Below, piece by piece: positions 1 through 5,278 of a stretch of DNA of 5,278 bases (the stretch's first letter is position 1; the number at the start of each line of letters is the position of its first letter). The notes below the pieces were generated by a model that saw only the letters and a list, made by a program, of their open reading frames with translations, had not been told where the DNA came from and searched no databases. Source of the stretch: Deltaproteobacteria bacterium (lineage in GTDB: Bacteria; Desulfobacterota; Syntrophia; Syntrophales; Fen-1087); the NCBI GenBank assembly GCA_026388595.1, contig JAPLJM010000026.1:1-5278 (forward strand), written 5' to 3'. Position numbers and translations under genes: made by a program.

Positions 1-575
1 ATTGCCACAAAAGGTCTGGCCGGTTTATCCACCGCCCGGATCAGATAGTTCAGTTCCTTTTTGATTAAGAAACCCGCCGCACATTTTTTTACGTACTTGG
101 TGATCCCCACATTGGACGCATGGCTGCGATGGGCATTGCCGAAAGCGTCGTCGATAAAAATATCGGCAAGACCGGCCAGTTCTTTTGCAAAACGGTCGTC
201 GTTCTTTTCCTCTTCCGGGTGAAAGCGCAGATTCTCCAGCAGGACCACCTCCCCCGGTTTCATCTCCTCAACCAGTTTCATCACATCGGGCCCCACACAA
301 TCGTGGGCCATCGTCACCTCCTTGCCCAGTAATCGGGACAATCTTTTAGCCACGGGGGCCAAACTGAGCTGAGGAGCCGGTTTACCTTTGGGCCGACCCA
401 GATGCGACGCGATGATGATCCGGGCGTTCTCATCGAGGGCATGGTTAAGCGTGGGCAAAATGGCGCGGATTCTCGTGTCGTCCGTAATTTTCAGGTTACT
501 GTCCAAAGGCACATTGAAATCAAATCTGAACAAAACCTTTTTCCCTTTGATGTCAATTTCGTCGATATATTTCAT
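1..575 (-). CDS. pgk: Phosphoglycerate kinase, N-terminal half (cut by the left window edge)
   Basis: Cytoplasmic enzyme of glycolysis and gluconeogenesis that interconverts 1,3-bisphosphoglycerate + ADP and 3-phosphoglycerate + ATP. The frame is open from an ATG at 575 to the edge (191 full codons of a usual ~390-400), so only the substrate-binding N-terminal domain is seen. The family signature VLFRFDFNVP lies at residues 14-23, followed by the conserved Arg37 region, SHLGRPKG at 57-64, LLENLRFHPEEEKND at 112-126 and DDAFGNAHRSHAS at 142-154. The start is supported by a strong AAGGAGG Shine-Dalgarno at 580-586, with a rather short 4-nt gap to the ATG. The gene is transcribed divergently from the carboxyltransferase at 810, and a candidate promoter lies at 719-747. 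No frameshift or missing key residue is seen in the visible part. Identification is essentially certain; whether gap lies beside it, as in many bacteria, cannot be seen. Confidence 0.97.
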   Translation of the reverse strand, partial: MKYIDEIDIKGKKVLFRFDFNVPLDSNLKITDDTRIRAILPTLNHALDENARIIIASHLGRPKGKPAPQLSLAPVAKRLSRLLGKEVTMAHDCVGPDVMKLVEEMKPGEVVLLENLRFHPEEEKNDDRFAKELAGLADIFIDDAFGNAHRSHASNVGITKYVKKCAAGFLIKKELNYLIRAVDKPARPFVA

Positions 576-718
576 TGATCCTCCTTGCAACTTATCTACA
601 AACGTGTTAATAGGCGCCCCAAAATTCATGAAGAATGTTCGGAAAACAGCCCATTGGATACTTCGGACACATCTCTCCCCAAGCATAGCCGCTCTCTGAG
701 GATAGCTTAACTGCGGGG

Positions 719-747
719 CATATATCTCAATGGGACTTTGGGGTCAA
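719..747 (-). promoter_or_regulatory. Candidate sigma70-type promoter for pgk
   Basis: Read on the minus strand, a -35 box TTGACC (742-747, 5 of 6 consensus bases) is followed after exactly 17 nt by a -10 box TATATG (719-724, 4 of 6). The expected start near 712 would give pgk an untranslated leader of about 137 nt. It is the best-scoring minus-strand pair I found by eye in the 576-809 gap. No equally good pair was found for the plus-strand gene. This is a pattern match only. Confidence 0.45.
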
Positions 748-791
748 GACGGAAATCTCGCACAAGATGACAACATCTGAATAATAATCTT

Positions 792-804
792 AAAGGAGAC
801 GGAG
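792..804 (+). promoter_or_regulatory. Ribosome binding site of the carboxyltransferase gene (two GGAG cores)
   Basis: AAAGGAG at 792-798 lies 11 nt before the ATG at 810, and a second GGAG at 801-804 lies 5 nt before it. Either can pair with the 16S 3' end, and together they fix the start at 810. A small 5-bp hairpin (765-769 with 774-778) sits just upstream. No convincing plus-strand promoter was recognised in the intergenic region. Confidence 0.7.
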
Positions 805-809
805 AAGTT

Positions 810-2378
810 ATGGAAGCGGAACAATTGAAAGGGACGCAAGCAAAAATCAAGGCTTTTGAAGCTAAGAAAGAAGCCTTGATGAGCATGGGCGGCGAGAAAA
901 TGATTACCAAACAGCATGAACTGGGCAAACTCACGGCCCGGGAAAGGCTGGATCTTTTTTTTGACAAAGGCACGTTCCAGGAAGTGCAGCTTTTTGTTAA
1001 ACACCGATCGACCCTGTTTGGTCTGGACAAGAAAGATATCAATGCGGACGGCGTTATTACCGGCTTCGGGAAGGTCAACGGACGGACCGTCTTTACCGCC
1101 GCTCAGGATTTTACCAGCTCTGGCGGCAGTCTTGGTGAAATGCATGCCAGGAAGATCTGGAAAATTATGGATATGGCCCTGGATGCCCGGAAGCCTTTTG
1201 TATCGATGAATGACTCCGGCGGCGCCAGGATCCAGGAGGGCGTTCCGGCTCTGGATGGTTACGGCGGAATCTTCTACCGCAACACCATCGGTTCGGGATA
1301 CATCCCTCAGATTACCGCGATTATGGGACCCACAGCGGGTGGCGCCGTTTATTCTCCAGCGCTGACGGATTGGGTCTTCATGATCAAGAAGACCAGCTAC
1401 ATGTATATCACCGGACCCGATGTCATCAAGGCCGTCATCGGCGAAGAAGTAACCCACGATGACCTGGGTGGCGCTGTGGCCCACGCGACCAAAAGCGGTG
1501 TTTGCCACTTTGCCACGGAGAACGATGAGGACTGTATCAATAAACTCAAGCTCCTGCTCTCTTATCTGCCTGACAGCTGTCACAACCCTCTGCCGCTGGT
1601 GAGTTGTTCAGACAGTCCGGATCGGGAATGCCCGGAGCTTGACGGGATTATCCCGGACAAAGCCTCGCGCGGGTATGATATGAAAATGGTGGTTACGGCC
1701 GTGGCGGACAATCATGAAATTTTTGAACCGCACGAAATGTGGGCAAAAAATATGCTGGTCGCATTTATCCGGATCATGGGCCAAACGGTTGGCGTCATTG
1801 CCAACAATCCCAAGTTCGGGGCCGGTGTTCTGGATGTCAATGCCTCCGACAAAGCCTCACGTTTTATCCGCTTTTGCGACGCTTTCAATATCCCCTTGCT
1901 GACCTTCTCCGACGTCCCCGGCTATATGCCCGGCACAAAGCAGGAATGGTCGGGCATTATCAGCCACGGCGCCAAACTGCTCCATGCCTATGCGGAAGCC
2001 ACAGTTCCGAAACTCACCGTTGTGACCCGCAAGGATTACGGCGGCGCCTATATCGGCATGTGCAGTAAATATCTGGGAGCGGACTACGTCATGGCCTGGC
2101 CGTCGGCAGAGATTGCCGTGATGGGTGCTGAGGGCGCCTGCAACATCATTTACCGCCGTGAAATCGCTTCCGCAGAGGACCCCGCCGCCAAACGCGCGGA
2201 ACTGGTCGCCTTATACGAAAGTCAGTTTAACAACCCCTACTTTGCTGCCAACATGGGCATCATCGAAGAAATTATCGCCCCCCGGGATACCCGGAAGCGT
2301 ATTGCCACGCTGCTGGACGCACTGAAAGACAAAGCAGAGGTTCGGCTGCCGAAGAAACATAACAACATTCCGCTGTAA
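810..2378 (+). CDS. Biotin-dependent acyl-CoA carboxylase, carboxyltransferase (beta) subunit, PccB/MmdA family
   Basis: Carboxyltransferase of the crotonase fold that moves CO2 between carboxybiotin and a short acyl-CoA; it serves propionyl-CoA/acetyl-CoA carboxylases and, in anaerobes, sodium-pumping methylmalonyl-CoA or glutaconyl-CoA decarboxylases. Its 522 residues match the usual ~510-530. The N-terminal half has KLTARERLDLFFDKGTFQE (40-58), MNDSGGARIQEG (133-144), GPTAGGAVYSPA (173-184, first oxyanion glycines 177-178) and TGPDVIKAVIGEEVT (201-215). The C-terminal half has NNPKFGAGVLD (332-342), SDVPGYMPGTKQEWSGII (367-384), TRKDYGGAYIGMCSK (406-420) and WPSAEIAVMGAEGA (430-443). Ile415 sits where Streptomyces PccB has the specificity residue Asp422. 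No biotin carboxylase, biotin carrier or membrane decarboxylase gene is next to it, so pccB and mmdA are both possible and I give no symbol. The gene is alone between divergent pgk and convergent gltX. Family is near certain; substrate is open. Confidence 0.95.
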   Translation: MEAEQLKGTQAKIKAFEAKKEALMSMGGEKMITKQHELGKLTARERLDLFFDKGTFQEVQLFVKHRSTLFGLDKKDINADGVITGFGKVNGRTVFTAAQDFTSSGGSLGEMHARKIWKIMDMALDARKPFVSMNDSGGARIQEGVPALDGYGGIFYRNTIGSGYIPQITAIMGPTAGGAVYSPALTDWVFMIKKTSYMYITGPDVIKAVIGEEVTHDDLGGAVAHATKSGVCHFATENDEDCINKLKLLLSYLPDSCHNPLPLVSCSDSPDRECPELDGIIPDKASRGYDMKMVVTAVADNHEIFEPHEMWAKNMLVAFIRIMGQTVGVIANNPKFGAGVLDVNASDKASRFIRFCDAFNIPLLTFSDVPGYMPGTKQEWSGIISHGAKLLHAYAEATVPKLTVVTRKDYGGAYIGMCSKYLGADYVMAWPSAEIAVMGAEGACNIIYRREIASAEDPAAKRAELVALYESQFNNPYFAANMGIIEEIIAPRDTRKRIATLLDALKDKAEVRLPKKHNNIPL

Positions 2379-2414
2379 CAATAAGCGGCAGCTTTTAAAA
2401 AGCAGTCATTTCCC

Positions 2415-2453
2415 CGTGATCAGCGGCGCCCACCAAGGGGACCGCTGATCACG
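2415..2453. terminator. Candidate bidirectional hairpin between convergent genes, overlapping the gltX stop
   Basis: A perfect 12-bp inverted repeat (2415-2426 with 2442-2453, arm CGTGATCAGCGG) encloses a 15-nt loop, within which CCC at 2429-2431 can pair with GGG at 2438-2440. It lies 36 bp past the carboxyltransferase stop and contains the gltX TGA (2420-2422). Neither side has a T-tract directly after the stem; on the minus strand five Ts come about 11 nt later. It is therefore not a textbook rho-independent terminator, but the position fits termination or 3'-end protection for both transcripts. Confidence 0.5.
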
Positions 2454-3883
2454 TCTTCAGCCCGATGCCTCAGAGATTCGAGGCTTAAGATCGCAAATAC
2501 CTTATCCAGTTCCGGCCCCCTAACTTTTCCGGTCACGGCGGCACGGATGGGCATGAAGAGCTTTTTCCCCTTCACACCCGTCTTCTTTGCAACGGAGGCC
2601 ATGATCTGGTGATAAGCCTCGTCGGTGGAAAAAGGCGATTGCTCAAGGCTTTCCCGGAGCGCCCGGACCACATTCATGGCCTGTTCCTCCCTGAGAACTT
2701 GCTGCGCCTCACCGGAAAGGGCATACCGATCATCAAAAAAGATGTCCATCTGAGTCCCAATGTCAGACAAGGTCACCAAGTCGCCTCTGACGGCATCAAT
2801 GACCCTTTCAAGCCATGCCCGGTCAAGGTTGTCCACATCATGACCGGCAGCCCTGATGTAGGGCAGCAGCCGTTCCGTCAGGCGCTCCAGATCCCCCTGG
2901 CGGATATATATTCCGTTCAGCCAATTCAGCTTGTCCTCGTCAAAGATGGCCCCGCTTTTACCGGCACGATCCAGCGAAAAAGAAGAAATCATCTCTTCCT
3001 GAGTACAGACTTCACGTCCGCCGCCGAAAGAGCTGCCCAGCAGTGCAAGATAATTCAGGAGAACTTCCGGCAGAATACCCCTTTCCCGGAATTCCCGGAC
3101 GGCGACGGACCCATGCCGCTTGCTGAGTTTGGACCGGTCTTTTCCCAGGATCAGGGAGTGGTGTGCAAAGATGGGCGGTTTGAAACCGAGGGCTTCATAG
3201 ATCAGCAACTGGAGGGCTGTATTGGAAAGATGATCCTCGCCGCGGATCACGTGAGAGATGGTCATGAGGTGGTCATCGACGACAACGGCAAAATTGTAGG
3301 CCGGGATCCCGTTTGAGCGGACGATGATGAAGTCCCCCAATGCCCCGGCGTCAAATTTCATGGCGCCCCGGATCAAATCCGAAAATTCAATCTGCCCTGC
3401 CCCGATCCGGAAACGGTAAGACGGCTTTCTTCCCTGATCCGTCATGGTTTTTCGGTTGGAATCACTGAGGTTCCGGCACTTCCCCATATAGCGGGGCATC
3501 ATTTTTCTGAAGACCAGCTCCGCCCGCTCTGCCTCCAGTTCTGCTTCAGTGCAATAGCAGGGATAGACAGCTCCGGCCTCGATCAGATTTTTCAGATAAT
3601 GGTCGTATAAATAGAGCCGCTCCTGCTGGTGATAAGGACCTTTTCCACCTTCCTTGCCGGGGCCTTCATCCCAGTCGATGGACAACCATGCAAGATCCTC
3701 CAGAATCCGGTATTCAAAATCCCTCGACGTCCGGACTGGGTCTGTATCTTCAATGCGGAGAATGAATTCGCCGCCATAATGCCGGGCGAACATCCAGTTG
3801 AACAAAGCCGTCCTGGCGTTGCCCACATGCAGATCACCGGTGGGTGACGGCGCGAATCGGACCCGCGGTTTGTCGGCGGTCAT
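2420..3883 (-). CDS. gltX: Glutamyl-tRNA synthetase (class I)
   Basis: Cytoplasmic enzyme that attaches glutamate to tRNA-Glu using ATP. Its 487 residues are normal for bacterial GluRS. The Rossmann catalytic domain opens with RFAPSPTGDLHVGNARTAL (9-27), where HVGN at 19-22 is the HIGH-type motif. GEFILRIEDTDPVRT follows at 38-52, then the family blocks IPAYNFAVVVDD (193-204) and HVIRGEDHLSNT (211-222). The KMSKS-type loop is KLSKRHG at 252-258. The helical C-terminal anticodon-binding part includes GVKGKKLFMPIRAAVTG at 436-452. In the connecting domain Cys109, Cys111 and Cys136 are present, but the fourth zinc ligand of the E. coli enzyme (His) is Asn138. The ATG overlaps the ispF stop by 4 bp and is preceded by AAGGGAG at 3888-3894 (4-nt gap), so translation is probably coupled. 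It is the last gene of ispD-ispF-gltX. Whether it is discriminating, or also charges tRNA-Gln, cannot be decided here. Confidence 0.98.
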   Translation of the reverse strand: MTADKPRVRFAPSPTGDLHVGNARTALFNWMFARHYGGEFILRIEDTDPVRTSRDFEYRILEDLAWLSIDWDEGPGKEGGKGPYHQQERLYLYDHYLKNLIEAGAVYPCYCTEAELEAERAELVFRKMMPRYMGKCRNLSDSNRKTMTDQGRKPSYRFRIGAGQIEFSDLIRGAMKFDAGALGDFIIVRSNGIPAYNFAVVVDDHLMTISHVIRGEDHLSNTALQLLIYEALGFKPPIFAHHSLILGKDRSKLSKRHGSVAVREFRERGILPEVLLNYLALLGSSFGGGREVCTQEEMISSFSLDRAGKSGAIFDEDKLNWLNGIYIRQGDLERLTERLLPYIRAAGHDVDNLDRAWLERVIDAVRGDLVTLSDIGTQMDIFFDDRYALSGEAQQVLREEQAMNVVRALRESLEQSPFSTDEAYHQIMASVAKKTGVKGKKLFMPIRAAVTGKVRGPELDKVFAILSLESLRHRAEDVISGPLGGRR

Positions 3884-4362
3884 CGGTCTCCCTTCTGCAC
3901 AATCGTGACAACGGCATAGGCGGCAATCCCCTCCTGAAGCCCGGTAAACCCCATGCCCTCATTCGTTTTGGCTTTGATGCTGATACAATCAACGGAGATT
4001 TTTAAAGTTTCCGCAAGGGTTCGCAGCATCTGCGGGATATGCCCCGCAAGTTTCGGCTTTTCCAGCACGATCGTGGAATCAAGGTTATGAATGGCGTATC
4101 CCTTTTGCTCGCCCAGATTGCGGACATGCTCCAGCAGTTTCAGACTCGAAATGTTTTTATAGGCCGGTTCCGTGTCGGGGAAATGGCGGCCGATATCGCC
4201 GGCAGCCAAGGCGCCAAGGATGGCATCGCAAACGGCATGGACCAGAACATCGGCATCCGAATGCCCCGATAAACCTTTGTCATGGGGAATTTCCACCCCC
4301 CCCAGCACGAGCCGCCGCCCCGCCACCAGGCGGTGGCTGTCATATCCGAAACCGATTCTCAC
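3880..4362 (-). CDS. ispF: 2-C-methyl-D-erythritol 2,4-cyclodiphosphate synthase
   Basis: MEP-pathway enzyme that cyclises 4-diphosphocytidyl-2-C-methyl-D-erythritol 2-phosphate to the 2,4-cyclodiphosphate, releasing CMP; the family works as a homotrimer with a zinc and a second divalent metal. Its 160 residues are the usual length. The N-terminus MRIGFGYDSHRL gives zinc ligands Asp8 and His10, and the third, His42, lies in GHSDADVLVHAVCDAILGA (33-51). These match E. coli numbering. Asp56 lies in AAGDIGRHFPDTEP (53-66), and the C-terminal signature KTNEGMGFTGLQEGIAAYA (132-150) carries Glu135. The start is a GTG at 4362 that overlaps the ispD TGA in a 4-bp GTGA. A good AAAGGAG at 4371-4377 sits 8 nt upstream, inside ispD, and supports this start. 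It sits between ispD and gltX, both joined by 4-bp overlaps. Identification is certain. Confidence 0.98.
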   Translation of the reverse strand: MRIGFGYDSHRLVAGRRLVLGGVEIPHDKGLSGHSDADVLVHAVCDAILGALAAGDIGRHFPDTEPAYKNISSLKLLEHVRNLGEQKGYAIHNLDSTIVLEKPKLAGHIPQMLRTLAETLKISVDCISIKAKTNEGMGFTGLQEGIAAYAVVTIVQKGDR

Positions 4363-5063
4363 GAAGCGCTCTCCTTTGCCTGTCGTTTGATCAGGAGCTC
4401 GGCCAGGAGGAGGTCTTCCGGCGTGGTGATCTTGATGTTTTCATAGGAAGCCTCGATCATCTTGACCCGGAATCCCATCCGTTCAACCAGGGATGCGTCA
4501 TCGGTCCCGGAAAACCGATCCTCATCGGCTTTCCGGTAGGCTTCCTGAATCACGGACCGCTTGAATGCCTGCGGCGTATGCGTCAGCCACAAAACCTGAC
4601 GGTTCAGGGTTTCGAGGATCCACCCCCCCTGATCCACCCTTTTCACCGTATCCTTCACCGGCACCCCCATGGTGACGGCGCCCCACTTTTCAGCCTCCCG
4701 CACAGCCCGATGGATCATGTCGCCGGTTATAAACGGACGGACGGCATCATGGATCAGAACCATATCGACCTCATCGCCGATGGCGGTCAGTCCGTTCCGA
4801 ACGGAATCCTGCCGCTGCGGGCCTCCCGCGAGAACGTGTCGTACCTTGAAAATCCCCCAGTGTTCAACAATCGTTTGCCTGACGGACATCACATCTTCTT
4901 CAGGCGTGACCAAGACGATGTCGTCAATGTCCGGTGACAACTGGAAGATATTCAGGGTATGGGCCAGGATGGGTTTGCCGCCAACGCGCAGATACTGCTT
5001 GGATAGTGATCCCTGCATTCTTTTTCCAAGACCACCCGCAGGGATGATGGCGACCGTTTTCAT
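4359..5063 (-). CDS. ispD: 2-C-methyl-D-erythritol 4-phosphate cytidylyltransferase
   Basis: MEP-pathway enzyme that couples 2-C-methyl-D-erythritol 4-phosphate to CTP, giving 4-diphosphocytidyl-methylerythritol and pyrophosphate. The protein is 234 residues, close to the 236 of E. coli. The nucleotide-binding loop AIIPAGGLGKRMQGSLSKQYL (5-25) carries Arg15 and Lys22. IHDAVRPF (104-111) gives Asp106 and Arg109, followed by GVPVKDTVKRV (133-143), Arg155 in ETLNR, TPQAF (163-167), GTDDASLVE (186-194) and NIKITTPEDLLLAE (209-222) with Lys211. Ser21 replaces the proline of the usual PKQ motif. The ATG at 5063 is preferred over an in-frame TTG at 5078 because the protein then begins directly with MKTVAIIPAGG and a GGAG core lies 7 nt upstream. 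It is the first gene of the operon, with a candidate promoter at 5164-5192. Identification is certain. Confidence 0.98.
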   Translation of the reverse strand: MKTVAIIPAGGLGKRMQGSLSKQYLRVGGKPILAHTLNIFQLSPDIDDIVLVTPEEDVMSVRQTIVEHWGIFKVRHVLAGGPQRQDSVRNGLTAIGDEVDMVLIHDAVRPFITGDMIHRAVREAEKWGAVTMGVPVKDTVKRVDQGGWILETLNRQVLWLTHTPQAFKRSVIQEAYRKADEDRFSGTDDASLVERMGFRVKMIEASYENIKITTPEDLLLAELLIKRQAKESAS

Positions 5064-5068
5064 AAATT

Positions 5069-5074
5069 CTCTCC
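5069..5074 (-). promoter_or_regulatory. Ribosome binding site that decides the ispD start
   Basis: GGAGAG on the minus strand, with its GGAG core (5071-5074) 7 nt before the ATG at 5063. The longer in-frame alternative, a TTG at 5078, would place this site inside the coding sequence and add five residues (MWREF) not typical of the family, so the shorter start is chosen. Confidence 0.75.
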
Positions 5075-5079
5075 ACAAT

Positions 5080-5157
5080 GAAAAGCCGGTGAAAAATGGT
5101 TCACAAGCGGCTAATCAAATGCTTAAGTCTTTCCAGTATTGATGTTAACGGCTTTTC
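5080..5157 (-). other. Predicted structured 5' leader of the ispD-ispF-gltX mRNA
   Basis: On the minus strand a 9-nt segment GAAAAGCCG (5157-5149) is perfectly complementary to CGGCTTTTC (5088-5080), closing a ~60-nt loop. Inside, GTGAA/TTCAC (5104-5100 with 5093-5089) forms a 5-bp hairpin with a 6-nt loop, and AAGC/GCTT (5124-5121 with 5108-5105) a weak 4-bp one. The three stems abut with no unpaired base between them at 5105/5104 and 5089/5088. The expected transcription start from the candidate promoter is at 5157, the first base of the closing stem, and the stem ends 5 nt before the ribosome binding site. It matches no riboswitch class that I recognise. The pairing is seen directly; function is inferred. 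Confidence 0.4.
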
Positions 5158-5235
5158 TGCGTAATCATAATACGGTTATGAACATCTCTGAAGCGAAAAA
5201 GACTTTTGAGCGGCGGTGAAGCCATTTTTCACCGG
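5086..5235. repeat. Pair of inverted 19/20-nt repeats flanking the ispD promoter region
   Basis: The segment at 5086-5104 (begins CCGGTGAAAAATGG, ends TTCAC) recurs as its reverse complement at 5216-5235, with 14 bp perfect (5086-5099 against 5222-5235) and five more matching after a single extra base at 5221. About 111 bp separate the arms, and the predicted promoter lies between them. Each copy can also form its own small GTGAA/TTCAC hairpin. It could be a degenerate intergenic repeat family, a long-range RNA or DNA pairing, or two operator-like sites. Confidence 0.7.
5164..5192 (-). promoter_or_regulatory. Candidate sigma70-type promoter of ispD-ispF-gltX
   Basis: On the minus strand, -35 TTCAGA (5187-5192, 4 of 6 consensus bases) and -10 TATGAT (5164-5169, 5 of 6) are exactly 17 nt apart. 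The start would fall near 5157, giving a leader of about 94 nt to the ispD ATG. It lies just after the upstream gene's terminator, where an operon promoter is expected. Confidence 0.5.
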
Positions 5236-5255
5236 TTATGCAAACCGCTCAAAAG
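5196..5255 (-). terminator. Rho-independent terminator of an unseen minus-strand gene upstream of ispD
   Basis: An 11-bp perfect stem (5203-5213 with 5245-5255, arm CTTTTGAGCGG) is followed on the minus strand by TC and then five Ts (5200-5196). Inside it a second perfect 7-bp stem (5214-5220 with 5228-5234, 7-nt loop) stacks directly on one arm, leaving a 10-nt bulge on the other. The T-run occurs only on the minus-strand side, so it should end a transcript entering from beyond 5278 and insulate the ispD operon. Confidence 0.7.
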
Positions 5256-5278
5256 AAAAAGCCCGGGATATCTTACGT

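Noticed and set aside
587..627. Plus-strand promoter TTGCAA, 17 nt, TAATAG for the carboxyltransferase
   Set aside because: The -10 box matches only 3 of 6 bases and it would lie about 190 nt before the gene, overlapping the pgk ribosome binding site. It is too weak to call.
388..699. 103-codon open frame on the plus strand crossing the pgk start
   Set aside because: It is antisense to the pgk N-terminus for most of its length and has no family resemblance.
744..1583. 279-codon open frame on the minus strand
   Set aside because: It lies opposite the strongly conserved carboxyltransferase, has no family resemblance I can recognise, and runs where the sense gene's motifs are densest. It is a shadow frame.
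2383..2403. Short AAGC/GCTT hairpin and the near-palindrome GCTTTTAAAAAGC after the carboxyltransferase stop, as a terminator
   Set aside because: The stem is only 4 bp, and the palindrome has no loop. The nearby 12-bp hairpin at 2415-2453 is a better candidate.
2609..3316. 235-codon open frame on the plus strand
   Set aside because: It is entirely antisense to gltX conserved blocks and has no recognisable domain. It is a shadow frame.
5064..5078. TTG at 5078 as the ispD start (239-residue form)
   Set aside because: The Shine-Dalgarno GGAGAG would then be inside the gene, and the added residues MWREF precede the normal family N-terminus MKTVAIIPAGG.
4669..5142. 157-codon open frame on the plus strand running past ispD into the intergenic region
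   Set aside because: Most of it is antisense to ispD, it has no recognisable product, and its tail overlaps the predicted leader structure.

Overview
This window carries ordinary bacterial housekeeping genes, densely packed and intact except where the left edge cuts one. I infer a Gram-negative anaerobe of the former Deltaproteobacteria (Syntrophus-like), from the mid-50s GC content, the protein flavour and a decarboxylase/propionyl-type acyl-CoA carboxyltransferase. That assignment rests on protein resemblance alone, because the window contains no rRNA or other marker. I see no mobile element, CRISPR array, phage gene, tRNA or rRNA.

Layout from left to right. Positions 1-575 (minus) hold the N-terminal half of phosphoglycerate kinase (pgk), which runs off the left edge. 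Positions 576-809 are a divergent intergenic region with a plausible promoter for pgk (719-747) and the ribosome binding site of the next gene. Positions 810-2378 (plus) hold a complete acyl-CoA carboxylase carboxyltransferase subunit (PccB/MmdA family) that stands alone. A 41-bp convergent gap follows, with a 12-bp perfect palindrome (2415-2453) that overlaps the end of gltX. Positions 2420-5063 (minus) are a tight three-gene operon, ispD-ispF-gltX in transcription order, with 4-bp stop/start overlaps at both junctions. This is the same gene order as in Bacillus subtilis. Positions 5064-5278 are a structured intergenic region. In minus-strand order it holds a rho-independent terminator for an unseen upstream gene, a sigma70-like promoter for ispD, and a roughly 78-nt leader that can fold back on itself just ahead of the ispD ribosome binding site.

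IspD and IspF catalyse the third and fifth steps of the MEP pathway to isopentenyl diphosphate, so the organism makes isoprenoids by the non-mevalonate route. GltX charges tRNA with glutamate. Pgk is a glycolytic/gluconeogenic enzyme that makes or uses ATP. The carboxyltransferase would need biotin carboxylase and biotin carrier partners, or membrane decarboxylase subunits, encoded elsewhere.

I did not find an undescribed system. The most unusual material is non-coding, at 5080-5255. A 19/20-nt segment occurs there as two inverted copies, one inside the upstream terminator and one inside the ispD leader, with the predicted promoter between them.
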